NCBI GenBank assembly: GCA_016859345.1
Contig: CM029129.1
Span: 20,005,195-20,069,194, forward strand
DNA length: 64,000 nucleotides
Source: Istiophorus platypterus
Taxonomy: Eukaryota; Chordata; Actinopteri; Istiophoriformes; Istiophoridae
Direction of reading: 5' to 3'
Shown here: positions 37,200 through 49,843 of the stretch, piece by piece
Position numbering within the stretch: the stretch's first letter is position 1
How the letters are laid out: every line of letters begins with the position of its first letter
Program-made: the position numbers and the translations under genes
Notes under the pieces: model-generated
Database searches by the model: none
Told to the model about the DNA's origin: nothing
The model's input: only the letters and a program-made list of their open reading frames with translations

Positions 37200-37460
37200 T
37201 TAACAACAGTAAACACGTTTCCTTGCATGAGTGACACAGTCCCCGTCACAGCCAATCAGAGACGTATATGTCACCTGTAATCATGGTGCCAACCTTTGGT
37301 GGTGGCACGATGCATCATTTTTGCTTGATCCGATCAGCGCAATTTTGATAATGAGGGTAACTTTGACAGCCGGCTGTAAGCAGTTAGATTAATGATATCC
37401 GCGGGTTTCATTAAAATCCAATCAGTCATGTCTGAGTTAGTCCACGAGTGGTGTCCTAAC
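37200..37460. promoter_or_regulatory. Candidate conserved non-coding segment
   Basis: Simple-repeat-free sequence with a CCAATCAG box (37250-37257) and a second CCAATCAG later (about 37418-37425), plus TTAATGATATCC and ATTAAAATCC homeodomain-like cores. It looks like constrained DNA rather than a gene, but I cannot test conservation. Confidence 0.25.
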
Positions 37461-38916
37461 TCTAACCTACAGTACTAATTAATGTGTTGCACACACACCT
37501 AATGGTGTTACATGTGGTTTAAAGGTGGTACGTGCGGCATTTTGTGTACCCAATAAATCCCGTCTCTTCCTTTTGCCAACATGTGTCCCTGCTCCCCGCT
37601 ACTTGTTTTAAAGAACAAGATGAATGAGACCTGGGATGGGGATGGATGAGTGGAACCAATGTGCATTCTGAGCCCGAGCAAGCCACTGTCAAGCTGAAAC
37701 AATGCAGTCTGAGTGCAACATTTTGAGTAAAAGTTCTGTATTATTTAATACGACCATGTAGTAATAAGGTTTAGAAAGATAAGGCTCTCTCTCCCTCTAA
37801 AGCTGAGAATTACGACTGGGGAATACGAGAATTCAAAATGCCAGCTTGTTCTTAAGGCCTCTAAACCGCTTTCAGACATGGAAGACATAAAATCGCTGGC
37901 TTCATTTGTCCATTATGGCTTTTTTTGTCATTAAAATGTGTGTCTGTTAAATAAATGTTTCTTATGATTTTCCACAGACATGAGAGGACTGAAAAAAAAA
38001 GAAAAAAGCCACAAATCTCACATGAAATCTGGCAGCTGTTATGCAAGAGGGAGAAGTCGCAGCGGCTGAAGAACATAATGATATGATGGAAGAAAAGTTG
38101 TCAGGCTGCCTCAGTGGGGGATTTTAAAAAACTTATTTTGCAATTGAAGACTTAATTAATGACCACTGGGCGGGAATGCTCACCCCACAGTGAATCCTAG
38201 AATAAATTTGTCATCAATTTTCTGATTTATTAGATTAGACACTCTGCTGCCTATTCTATAAAAGCTTGACACAGCACAAGTGCAGGATGACAAGCCCTTA
38301 AGTTGGAACTTGTATTAATTTCTTTTTTGCTCACATGTGCTACATGATATTCATAATCATGTCCATGCAATTTTTTTCTTGCTCTGTGAGGGGGGAAAAA
38401 CCTTTTTATAAACTAATCTGATATGAGTAGAATCTCCTTAAAATATCACTGAAATCTGCTCCTGAGGTCGAGAACGAGCCTCGAACTTGCTGCCAGTGTC
38501 GCCTCTCAGCCCTCTTAATGTTAGGTTTACCGTTGTTCTAGTAGCAATGAAACAATGTGAGAAGTAACAGCTCCTGTGCTGCAGCTGTTTCCACTAATTA
38601 TCACCACCCATGCTTGATTGCTACCTAAGCGCATATGGTTTGAAGAGCCTCGGTTCTCAGGTAAGAGAAGGGGAATAATCCAAGAAACTTCTAATTGTGC
38701 TTCCTGGGCAGTAAGAAACTATTTCAGCCTAATCCCGGCTAGATACCTGGATTCCCCCAAAGCTTAGAAGGTAGGATTCACTCTCTAATACCCTCGGTCT
38801 TACTCGGGAAGCCATTTCAACCTCTTTCCTACAGTTCCACTCAGTGTGAAGTGCCCCCCCCCCCTCCCTTTGACAAAGTCCCTTTATTCAATAAGAGGTG
38901 ACAATGAGGAGAGAAC
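37461..38916. other. Intronic stretch without a gene
   Basis: Unique AT-rich DNA; C run at 38853-38863. Nothing else seen. Confidence 0.5.
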
Positions 38917-39040
38917 ATGACCTAGAGGTTGCAGTTCAAATCCCCAGACTGGCAGGAGAAATTTTTTGCCGGGTGAAGATTATCAAAGACTGCTAAAGGT
39001 ACCCATTGGCAAGACACAGAAATTCTAAATAGTAGGGGCG
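38917..39040 (+). mobile_element. tRNA-derived SINE-like element
   Basis: GACCTAGAGGTTGCAGTTCAAATCC contains a B-box-like core (GTTCAAATCC, compare GGTTCGANTCC). It is followed by CCAGACTGGCAGG, GCCGGGTGAAG, GACTGCTAAAGG and TACCCATTGGCAAGACACAGAA, which resembles the CCCTTGAGCAAGGCAC phrase of several teleost SINEs. The A box is poor and the ends are approximate. Confidence 0.55.
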
Positions 39041-39475
39041 TCGTATTCCTACTTCTCAGCAAGCCACCTTGAGAACAGATCGTTCAAGGAGAGCGGCTCC
39101 TGTATGTGAGCGTTCAGTCTCGCGATTCACTTCAAAACTGAAAAACAAAAACAAAAACTGTTCACACCAGTAGGGTGCTGCTCCTGGAAGAGCCTGAATG
39201 CACATGTTTAGCTAGTTATCAAGCGACTCACTCGTAAAACAGGTTGGTTAAAACACAATGAGCCTAGATTTGTCCTCTTAGTGAGAACTAGGAGACTTGA
39301 ATTCTTATTTATTTATTTATTTTTTTAGCTTTCTTTAAAAGCACTGTCACCCCCCCCCCTTTTTAATGATGATCCTGACCCAAAAAAACATTGGAAAAAC
39401 AATGCAGCAGATGAATGGAGTTAGTTACCACAGAGGCTCTGGCCCATCACTGTGTGGTGGTTCTGGGCAACACAC

Positions 39476-39477
<2 letters not shown>
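39041..39477. other. Intronic stretch without a gene
   Basis: ATTT-type runs at about 39305-39325 and a C run near 39351-39359. Nothing else seen. Confidence 0.5.

Positions 39478-39533
<56 letters not shown>
39478..39533. repeat. (TG)28 microsatellite
   Basis: Perfect TG run. Confidence 0.97.
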
Positions 39534-39534
<1 letters not shown>

Positions 39535-40599
39535 TGTGTGCAGCTCCCTGCAGTTTTCTCCCCCAGGTCATTACTATAAATGACAGTGTGCGCTTAGTCA
39601 ACCAGCCTGGTTAAATAAGGATTAGAGGGATAAGAAGAAAATAACTCAACACTTTTGAGGGCAGCAAATTGGGTTTGCAAAGTCTGCAACCAAAAGTATG
39701 AGCTCGGCTTGCCTGCAAATTATTTGACATTCCTGCCCCCCCCCACCACCACCACCACCCCCCTTGTGTGATAACTCTCTTTCTCATTTTAACTAGACCT
39801 AAAGACACTGAAGTGTTGGAACAGTGGGAACAAAGATGAGGGAGAGCGTGTAAGATCACATGTATAAAGTATTTCTGTTAAAGCCCATCTCCGAGACAAA
39901 CACCAGCCCTGCTGCTCCCTCTTCCCTCTGCTTCTCTTTTGGTTCGCGCATCAAAAGACCCTTGCCGTCTCAAAATAGCACAACAACATTTCTGTTTCGT
40001 CTCGTTGTTTCTTGCTTTTTTTTTTTTTTTAATCTCGACAATGTTGCCAGTTTGCTAGATTCCTGTTTTTCCTCTGCTCCTGCCTTCTTGATCTGTGAGA
40101 GGTTACAGCGCATCGAATGAGACGGTTGGCTCAGGCATGTGTGCGTCTCTCTCTGTATGTATGTGTGTGTGTGTGTGCAGGAGCAGAGCCTTGGTGGTCT
40201 ATAAAAAGCAGCCAAAGTCTTCCCTCTCTGCTCATGCATTATGCATCGGCATCACCTTCCATCAAGTGGCAGAAAAACCTCAAAGATGTCTAACTTTAGC
40301 TTCCATTCTGAAAGCCAAACAGAGGAGGAGATGTGTTATTTTGACTGCCACAGCCGAGCTAAGCACCTGTTACATCAATAAAAAGCCGCGTTTTCGCAAC
40401 AAGAGCGTTGACAACGACAACCTGTGTGATGGCGCAGCATCACACACACACACACACAAAAAAAAGCGGTTAAATGCAGATAGTAGCAGGGCGTACGCAG
40501 GTAGGAAAAAGAGTTCTGATTAGATTAGATGACACTGGATCAAACTGTGACCTTGTGGAGAAGTTTCGTCTCTTTGCTGTGGTAGTTCATAACAAAGAG

Positions 40600-40602
<3 letters not shown>
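39534..40602. other. Intronic stretch without a gene
   Basis: Contains C/CCA repeats at about 39737-39763, a T run at 40018-40030, a short (GT)n at about 40163-40178 and a CA array at 40441-40458. The POU-like site at 40234 is separate. Confidence 0.5.
40234..40246. promoter_or_regulatory. Spaced MORE-type POU site
   Basis: ATGCATTATGCAT is two ATGCAT half-sites separated by one base, the arrangement described as a MORE+1 variant for POU-factor dimers. Motif match only. Confidence 0.3.

Positions 40603-40659
<57 letters not shown>
40603..40659. repeat. (TA)n microsatellite, 57 bp
   Basis: Perfect TA run, easily unpaired or cruciform-forming. Confidence 0.97.
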
Positions 40660-40661
<2 letters not shown>

Positions 40662-43600
40662 CTTTGAGGAAATCATTTCACAGATGGTTTGATTTCTGCC
40701 CATAAAGTTTCATAGCTAAAGACAGGCGGATGACAGACAGATAAGTACTTTAAGGTTGTCGTAAAAACTGTAGAATAAATTCCAAATAAAATTACAAAGA
40801 TCTTTCTGGAAGCCTAGTAGTCAAAGAGCCGGGACCCAGAGGCTTGTGTATTATCATAATGAAGTGTGGAATACAAACATGATTAATAATCTAAATAATA
40901 CACCGAGTGACTGCTGCTGTTGACCAGATGTTGCTTATCTCAGAAAAGGCTGGCACGTTGTCAATATTTCGTTGACAGCAGAGTCCCAACTACATAACCT
41001 TACTTAGTGTAAACACACTTGTTTGTCTTTAAACGGGTGAGAGGGACCTTGTGATTTTTATTTTTTATTCATTTATTTTTTTTCCCTTCTCTCTAGCCAG
41101 CGCGAGCCAGAACAGACCAGTTGACGAGGTGATTATTTTGGTATTTGGACACAGCTCTCAAACTATTATGCAATGCCTCCGAGATTGATTTACTGTACGC
41201 CTTGTAACGCACTGAACAGATCACATTCCGGGAAAAAAGATAGTGGCAGGCCAGTGTCTTTGTGTGATTGAGAGAGCAACTGTGTGTGTATGTGTGTGTG
41301 TGTGTGTTTAGATTTTGTGTGTCTGTCCATGCAAAATAAGACAGATAAGATTATAAACCTGAATAACTGTATCTCTGCCGGGGAAAATAAAGGTGCTTTA
41401 AGAGGGGGATAAAAAAAAAAAAAGGTAAGATTGCAGGGGCTTATTTTCACACTTGAGATGGCCGCAGGCAGGTTGTTTTGATGTGTCTGACCTCATGAAC
41501 TTGTGAGTGTGTGTGTGTCTGTGCGTGTTGGTGTTTGAGTGTGTCTGTGGGGTGACTCGGGGAGGTTCAGGTGGCAGTGATGGCGCTAAGCCATCTGCAC
41601 TGTCATTCACCGCACGTCCGCCTTCCAAGAGCTGCACAGCACCCACGGGCGTCCCAAACAGCCCCAGCCGGAGCTCTGCGGGGTTGCAGTAAACAAGTCG
41701 CTCTCATCTCAGGGAGAGTGTGTGTATGTGTGTGAGTGTGTGTATGAGACTGTGGGATACTCTGCTGTATTCCTGTACACATCATAGTGCCTGTAATAGC
41801 AGTGTTTGTTTCCTTTCTGATGGCCGTAGAGTACTAGCACCTTGGTGTGCACGTTGTTCTCGACAGCTAGGAAGCCTATGTGCAGACTACGTATATAGTT
41901 GCACACTTTATACTCTCTGTACATGCAGTATCTATGGAGAATATGTAGAGAACAACATGAGAAAAATGCTCATACGAACGATATACAAATGCCTAATTGG
42001 CTGTACTTTTTTTTATACAAATGTTCTTCAATGTTACATAAAACATGAAAAGTATCAGGCCTGAAGTAGTTTGAAATAGATCATTTTTCTCCTTTATTTT
42101 AAATTGCATATAGATTATTATTCATCTTAAAAGTATAGTTTTTGAATTTAAATACATTGCAATATTCTTTCTATACCCATTAGTTGATCAACAGAATATA
42201 TTAACTGATGATCAGCCGAGTCATTTGAAAGAAATACCAACCATTAGGAGATTTTCTGTATTACTCCATTTTATATACCTTGAAAATTGAACTATTGGGG
42301 GATTTTGAACTGTTGGGAATTGTATAATGATTTTGGTTATTTTAGTAGTAGTTCTAGTCCTAAATAGCTCAGTGTGCCCACATTATTAATTCTGGGATCT
42401 ATACTTTCCCCCCAAATGTTCCTTTCATAAAAAAAAAAAATATCAAGAGTTACCCTTATGGGAAAAGTAAATGTATTAAATATGACTTACTGCACACTAA
42501 GCTAACTCGAAAGGAAGCAAAAGATAATGAAGCATGACAATTGCTCCTATTTCTGGCAGCCCCCTGATATTCCCTGGAGGTTCCTAAACCTGACGTTGGG
42601 AATCATTGGTGTGTGTGTTACGTAACCAGTGCTCGCTCTGTTCTTATTTCTACCTGATGTCTCTCCTGTGCCGCTGTCACAAGGCAGCATCCCCCTTCAC
42701 TCTCATCATATCTGACCTAGAACGAGCAGTTAACTGTGGATAAACATGTCGCCTCCGACCGCCTCGTCTTACTGTATATTAGTGCATCTCGGCACAGCAC
42801 CCTATTAAAGGGAGAAACTTCGGCGAGAGAGTATGACAGCTGAACAGCAGCCAGTGAATGGAGTGGGCGGTCTGTGCCAAGAATTTCTGTCGGCTTGAAT
42901 CAGAGCCTTTGCCTGCACAGCGGAGGGTCATGTGAGAGTTTGGGTTTGTGTGTGTGAAATATAGCTAATAACAGAGCACTGAGTGCCTTTTTTACCCCCC
43001 CCTTTTTTTTTTTATTCCACCAGTGCCGTGATGTGCTGGGTCATTCTGTGCTGCCTCGGTGGCATTAATGGCATTGTTGGTGTGTGATGCACTAAATAAA
43101 ACTGAATATTACTTATGCACCAGGTAAACTATGAGATTCCAAAAGGCAGACGTAGGAGGTTTTAATGTTGCCAGGCACTATACTTAAGACCAATTTAAAA
43201 AACAAAGCGGTAAAAACCAGCCATCCAGTGTTGTTAAACTGGAAAAAGGAAAAAAAAAGCACCAGCAGTTGTAATGGTACGGAGCATGATGTCCTGATAG
43301 GTTTAGTGAAGGAACACAAGTTCTCCCTAAAGTACAAAAGAAAAAAAACATCTGTGCAGAAAATAAGACAGAGCTCAATTTTTCAACAGGATTAAATTAA
43401 ATTCTTAAATAATTTTGGAAGGTTGTAAGGCCCTCTTGACTCCCCACTTTGAGTCCATGTCACTCCCATGCAAACAGAGAGGGGAGGGGAGACCGTGAGA
43501 CAAGGGCTCCGACGAGAAAAAGAGGGAGAGTGGGGAAAAATATACTGTGTGAGCAAAAGGATAAAATATGTGCTGACAGCTTTTTGGCTTGAGGGCAAGA

Positions 43601-44793
43601 ACACTGAAATAGTAGCGTCTGGATGTCAGGCTGGGGTCGCTCCCTTCACTCGAGAGCAGACTTTCCCCCGACCCCGGCTAAGGGAAACATCACACACCAC
43701 TGCAGTCGGCCGATAATGCAGTAGTTGACAGATAATATACTAACTTGTCCAAATGTGACATTAATGCACCTTGGAATGAGTCGGTTGAGTCGAATCCTTT
43801 ATTCATCCAACGCATCTAGCAGGGGATTGTGTCTTTATGAAAGAACAGTGAATAAACAGTAGGAGCAGGATGAATACAAAAAATTGATTAGTGCATTGTT
43901 GCTTAATGACATTGTTACATAATGAGATATTTACTTGAAGTTATAATACTGGATAATATTATTTTAACAGTATATTATTCTGTTGATTGCTGCAATGAGT
44001 GGTTTAGTATGATGGTTGTGGCAGCAGGGGGTCAGGGCCTGGGGGGGGGTGCTACCTTTTTCCTTTACAACAGTTTAGAGAAAGAATAAAGGGAGAAATC
44101 GATAGGACTGCTAATGCTGTGACTCACCAGATGCTTGCGCTTGTGAGTGTGTTTGTATGTGGCTGAACGGGGGTGGTGTGGGGGTGGGGGGGATTTATAT
44201 GACAAACAGGACCTTTAAATGCTCTTCTTGGCCCAACTTTTGTGTGTCTGTGTTAGTCTGTGTGTATCCCTAACTACTAGGGGCAGGTAAAATTTATATT
44301 ACAGCACATGTAATCCAACAATGTCATAAATTGGTCCTGCTCATTATTTTTCCAGTGTTGTCCACAGGGATCCAAAGTCTTTCCCTTTCACTACAATCTC
44401 CGAAATTCCTAAGATAAATAAAACAGAACAAAACTGAACTAAAAAAAAAAAAAAAAAAGAAAAACATACTGAGAGTACCAACTCTGTTTTCTTGGAGTTA
44501 GCTACAGCCAAAGTGATTATAGGGCTCTGCTTGCAATGGAAGGAGTCTGCCAAAATAAGCGGCCATACCATTGCTCTTGAAAAACACAGCAAACTTCCTG
44601 TCTGACACTGCAGAAATGAGCGATCACCCTCTCTTATCAAGGGTGTAGACTAGCTGTTATATGGCTTTAAAAATAAGTAATTTGTATCATAAATGTATGT
44701 CAGAGTTTAATAGCAACTTTGCAACACTCAAAAGGCAAACATTTGGAATGGTTGGTGGCTCATTATGTCACAGCGTAGCTTAAGTGTAGCTGA
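40660..44793. other. Intronic stretch without a gene
   Basis: Short TG arrays at about 41280-41308 and 41504-41520, A run at 41411-41423, G runs at about 44041-44050 and 44160-44190, A run at 44442-44458. The part 42650-42880 is simple-repeat-free and GC-balanced and might be constrained. No gene recognised. Confidence 0.5.
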
Positions 44794-44943
44794 GCAAAAG
44801 GTGAACTCAGACCAGCAAGTCTGCTGGAGCCAACCACAAGATCCTTTATGACATACATGGACGATTTTGTTGTCTATGCTCCAATCAAATCTCAAGTGCA
44901 ACTTTTAAAGGTGCAAAAAGAGATGAACACAAACACAGACAAA
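44794..44943 (+). pseudogene. Possible reverse-transcriptase relic with a YMDD box
   Basis: In the plus frame of position 44848 the peptide reads PTTRSFMTYMDDFVVYAPI then KSQVQLLKV. YMDD followed by hydrophobic residues and (L/V)YA, then a hydrophilic stretch and QLL, is the layout around the catalytic aspartates of non-LTR reverse transcriptases. The frame opens after a stop at 44791 and runs into a CA repeat. Only about 45 codons are recognisable, so a chance match is possible. Confidence 0.35.
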
Positions 44944-47900
44944 CACACACACACTAACGCACTACTGCATTGTTCCTTTCTTTCTCTTCTAAAAACAGCG
45001 AATCAAACAGCTGCTCAGAAAACGTCCAACCTACTTGAACAGAGTGGGCATCTTGGCGTATCTCATGGGTGGTTAAATATTTGCCAGCTGGGGTGCTTTT
45101 CTCTGTCCCGTGTGTGTGTGTTTGTGTGTGTGTTTGGCCCGCTTGCCATGAAAAGCACAGTTCAGGTGCTGAATCAATCATACATGTAGATAGAATCCAA
45201 TAAGCAAGGAGCGAGACTGCAGCTGGGGTCTACGGAGACAAGAGACAGAGAGAGAGAGAGCAACTATGCCCATGTTGGCAGTGCTCGCTCTCTCGCCCCT
45301 TCTCAGCAGATGCCATGTTACAGAGAGGGTAATTAATAGCCCAGTGGGGCCTGGGTGTGGATCGCCAGGACACCCTCTTACACACATACACACACGCACA
45401 CACAAATAATAATGTCTCCATTTGCCCCCCAGAGCAGCTTTGTGCCAACTAGCCTTCACCTCATTATGCCAATCAAATCGACCAGGGCTGGGGTGGTGGG
45501 GGTGGGGGGGGGGGGTGGAGGGCTGAGGGGAGTGGAGAAGGGAGGGAACAAGCTGTCCTTTCTCATTCGGCCTCACTCACTTTCACTGTCACCGTGTTCA
45601 TTAGGCTATAGAGAAAGATTTGATCTTAATGAGAACAACATAATCACACTGAGCTGTCCTGAAATGGCCACAGCGCTGCGGCTGGTTGTTTTTTTTTTTT
45701 TTTTGCTTCTTTCCAGATTGTACCTTGGTTTGGTAATGAGCCACTCGCCACTCCTCTTCTTCCAAGAAGCTAAAATGTTGGATTCACCCGTTGCCAATTC
45801 CGAGCCACACACCCTGAGCTGCAGCTGGGGTTTTCGCTGTTCACTTTGCCTTTTTCCCCTCCAAACTGCAAAGGGTAAACTATTTACAGTCTGGACGCCA
45901 GCAAACTACTTTAAAATAATAACAGGGATTTAGGTGGAAACAATTTCATGACCAAAACTTTGTCGTGTCGGCTTAATCTTTGCTTTTAGTGCCAAAGACC
46001 CCCCGAATACTTAGAAATTTCAGTGCTGGCAGTTCGCATGAGTCTGTTCTTTTTAATATCTGAGCTGCCTTCTGTTTGTTTTCCGAATAAAGAAGTTATG
46101 GTCTGGCCCGTGCTTTTCGGAGGTCATGCATGATCTCTGCACAGCGCTCTGTTGCATGTACAACATTTTTTTATTCTTTGTTATGTTTTCTTCTTTTTTT
46201 CTGATGACATAATTCTAAAAAGCTCCTGATACTGAAAGGAAAAGATCTGCCAGATACTGTGTACGAGTAAAAATTCAATAGGTTCAACATTCTTCACATA
46301 GAGGAGGAACTATTGACTTTAAAACTTTTAATGGATCCTGAGTCAAAAAAACAAAAACTATAAACTAAAAGGGGATGTTTTCACTAATGGCCTATGTATT
46401 CTTGGAAATGTTTACGCAGAGAATGAATATCAGAAACCTGACTCCATTTCATGAATGCTAATGTACCTTCACATCCCCTGGATGTGCAAATAGACAAATG
46501 TTTGCTAACACAGTAGCCATAGCAACTTTATTAGGCAATAAAGCATCGGAGGGATGGGGTCACCGTGCTTGTTTTGCAGTTATTCTACAAAACCTTTAAT
46601 CCAGAATACATGTGTAAACTCACTTTTTGGCTACGCCGTTTGGGTGATAAGGGATGTGAGGAAAAGGGCAGGGTGAACACCTCCATTTCCTCATATTTTT
46701 CCCCTTTAAAACTTTTGTGGATGTTGTACTTTTTCTGTCAGTGTTCAACAGCAACACAAAAAACAAAACAAAACAAAAAAACAACCTAAACACCCTGACC
46801 TGCCATCTTCAGGCCGCGGGGAGGTATAAGGAGACGTACTTAGTGGCAGCCAACCTCTGCAGAGGGTCCTCTCCGGTGTCAGGTTGGTGTTTAGGCCGTT
46901 TCGGTAAACTGCATCGGTGCATTACACCCCCACACCCCCATTCGTAGCATCATTGAAATCAGCCTCTTAACAAACACATCTCCATCCTCTTATTTTGTTG
47001 CTGACCCGCTCCTCCACCCCAACCCCCCCAACACCCGCTGCCACCACAAACTCCTCCCGTGTGTTACCTGAGACAAGCAATTTACCTTTTTTGTTGTTTG
47101 CCTGACCTAGAGAAAACAATTTCAGAGGGGTCTTCCTGCGCTCTTAACAGCCCTTCGTTTGAACAGGTAAAGGCGACTGGCGTGCCACAATGGCTTTTTT
47201 TTTTTCCCCCTTGAAGATGAATTGGCGAGCTGTCAGCTTCAGACAGGCCGAGTAGCAGTGTTTCTGTAATGGGACACTGGAAGTGTCTTTGATTAATGGA
47301 AGAGCCATACTGAGCTGTTAGGGAACCCGCCGCGGCCCAGCGAGAGCGATTGAGCGGCGGATACATGCCGACAGATGTGCGAGGGAGCACGGGCCTTGAT
47401 GCCAGCAGAGGAGGAAGAAAAGGAGGAGGAGGACTAGAGGATGGAAAACAGTAGTCCTCCTGGCTTTCAGCCATTTTTTTTTTTTAACCTGGGGCCTATT
47501 TTTCGCATTTTTCTTTCATCGCGCAGATAGATTTCGACCTAAATCCTGTCAATGGCTTCACCACAGAGCTACTAACATCCTTCACTGCTTTGATGCGGCT
47601 TTGCAATCCAGTTATTTGACGCTTCAGGAATAGAAATGTCAGCAAAAAATATGAAATGGGTATAAAATATTCAATAATATATATCATCCGATATTCGGTT
47701 TTATCATAAAAACAAAAACAACCACTGTTCATTAGGATCACGTACAGTTGGTTATTACAGTGCTTGTTCTCAGAGGAAGAATCGATTACAGAGAAACTAT
47801 TATCAAAACAGTTCAGACATATTCAAACAAAACTTGAAAGGCTGTAAATTCAACTCGCTTTCATCCTTTTTGGCAGAGAGCTAATGAGAGCAGCCCTGCA

Positions 47901-49641
47901 GAGCCACAAAGCTATAGTCAGGGGACACCAGCTGTCCTCCAACTTTTTGGAGAAAACCCTTAAAGCCAAAGTCAAAAAATGAAGGATTTTTTTTAACTGC
48001 AGTAGGGACACTAGCATCACATGTCACTGACTCTGTGCCGTTGTTGTCCCTCGGTTCTATTCTGGTCGGGGAGAAATGTCAGCCAAGAGCGAGAGGTTTC
48101 CTTTCTTCTCATCTCAAAAATATATTTCGCTCGGCCTCTCGTTTAGAAAAAAAGAGGACACTTCTCATGGAGAAAACACAGAAATATTACTCCATGCCCC
48201 CCCAAATTATTAACCTGTAACCTATCACAGCTGGGAGAAGAGGCACACAAGAGCACAAGAGTTGCACTGTAAACAGCAGCAGCCTAATTCCTCCCTCTGC
48301 AAATATGTCAGAATAAACACTTATCTTCGAGAACGGCTAAATAGACTTATGTGGAATCCCCCCTGCAAAAGATAGCAAAATATAAACACCCACATTTAAA
48401 TGCACACTGATAAAAATGGAACAAAATCATCCATCCATGGCGACCGCTCTTTACAAGACAGCTGGAACGGAGGGTTCCAAGCCGCGCTCTTGCCGCTTTG
48501 TGTGAAATAATGCATTTTTATTGGAATTGTGGCATTGCTATGTTTTAAATGGAAGGAAAGGCATTTTACAAGGAAATTAGTCAGGCTATAATCCCACAGC
48601 CAGTTACTTACACACACACACGCACACGCACGCACGCACACATGCACACACACGCCCTCTTTCTCTCTTTCCCAGAACATTGCATCTTAATACTATCAGG
48701 TGACAAGCCATTTTTGTCATCCTCAATTCCGCCCAAAATGTGTCATGCACAAACCTGCAGGCGAAGGTTGAAAATACTTATGAAGTTAAAAAAAAAATCA
48801 ACAACTAAAACAAATCCTGGTGAATACAACAACTAGTATGTGCATTTTTGAGGTGGTACAACACTTTTCTGTAAGTTTTTGTGTAAGTCCTCTTCCTGCC
48901 GCAACCTCGTTATCAGCTCCAACAGGGATTGCAGGGATTTTAGGTGAGGGTCATGGTGGGGGTTGGGGATGGGTGTTTATGTTGGCCCTTGTTTCCAGGG
49001 TCAGGAAGCGTCCCGAGGGAGCACATTCCACACCCAGAGCATGACTAAAGGTATGTGAACCATCTGGACAAAGCCATCGGCCACAATAGCCCCACACAGG
49101 ACCGTCCATGTGGTCCGACGGCCAGCCCGGCCCTCTCACACTGTCGGCTTTTTCATTCCCCCTGGCGCTGGAGGCATGGAGCTAGATATCCATCAGCTCC
49201 ACTATGGGCCAGCCATCGCTTCCAGTGTGAGTGCGTGTGTATATGTATATGTGTATGTGTATTTGTGTGTGAGAGTGTATTCCATGGTTCCTTCCTCCTG
49301 GTTCAGCCAGGGTAAACAGGGTCATTCGTGAGGCCCACTGTGGAGCCCGCACAACTGTGTGGATGTAAAGAATGCTGCCTAAGGTCAACATATCGTCAGC
49401 TGAAGGGTCAATGAGACAATTGTTGTCTCATTCGCTTGTGTTATCGCCATTTCACATCATCATATGACTCGCAAAAAACTGCATACATGCCATACCAATG
49501 ACTGCACAAGTGGCAAATTAAACGCCTGCTCAACGTCTTCTTGAATTACAAAAATCCTGCTTTTAGTTCATTTCTCTACTTGGCCAAGCTCTGGCACAGA
49601 AAGCACCACTGATAAGACCTTTTGGAAGCTATAATAAAGGC
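44944..49641. other. Intronic stretch without a gene
   Basis: Contains a GA run at 45245-45261, a G4-prone G tract (about 45489-45540 on +), T run 45689-45704, an A/AAAC-rich stretch at 46757-46783 and a CA array with CG interruptions (48609-48654). The parts 47230-47420 and 48540-48605 are simple-repeat-free and could be constrained. No coding domain recognised. Confidence 0.5.
49409..49431. repeat. Inverted repeat, 10-bp arms, 3-nt loop
   Basis: AATGAGACAA and TTGTCTCATT flank TTG. The centre includes ACAATTGTTGT, resembling paired SOX-type half-sites. Motif inference only. Confidence 0.8.
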
Positions 49642-49843
49642 TCAGTTCACCAAAATCACCCAAAAAACAAAACAACAACATATTTTCTTCATTCACCTTT
49701 GGACAATAGGGTCGTTTTAATCTGACCAGCCTTGAAGGCACATTTAAAGGGACAAATAATCCTGGACAAAGATAGCTATCCACATAGTTTGGCACCATCT
49801 GGGGTAAGTAAAAAAATATGTTTATGTAATTTAGGTGAACTGA
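49642..49843. mobile_element. MITE (non-autonomous DNA transposon), 202 bp
   Basis: The left end TCAGTTCACCAAAAT and the right end ATTTAGGTGAACTGA form inverted termini (TCAGTTCACC/GGTGAACTGA exact, with the next bases nearly so). The interior phrases GATAGCTATCC, AGTTTGGCACCATCTGGGG and TAAGTAAAAAAATATGTTT match what I remember of an abundant teleost repeat. No open frame inside and no clear target-site duplication. Superfamily not assigned. Confidence 0.72.

Noticed and set aside
47082..47474. 130-residue minus-strand open frame
   Set aside because: Proline/serine-rich start over a GGA-rich stretch, no recognisable domain and no splice or start context that distinguishes it from chance.
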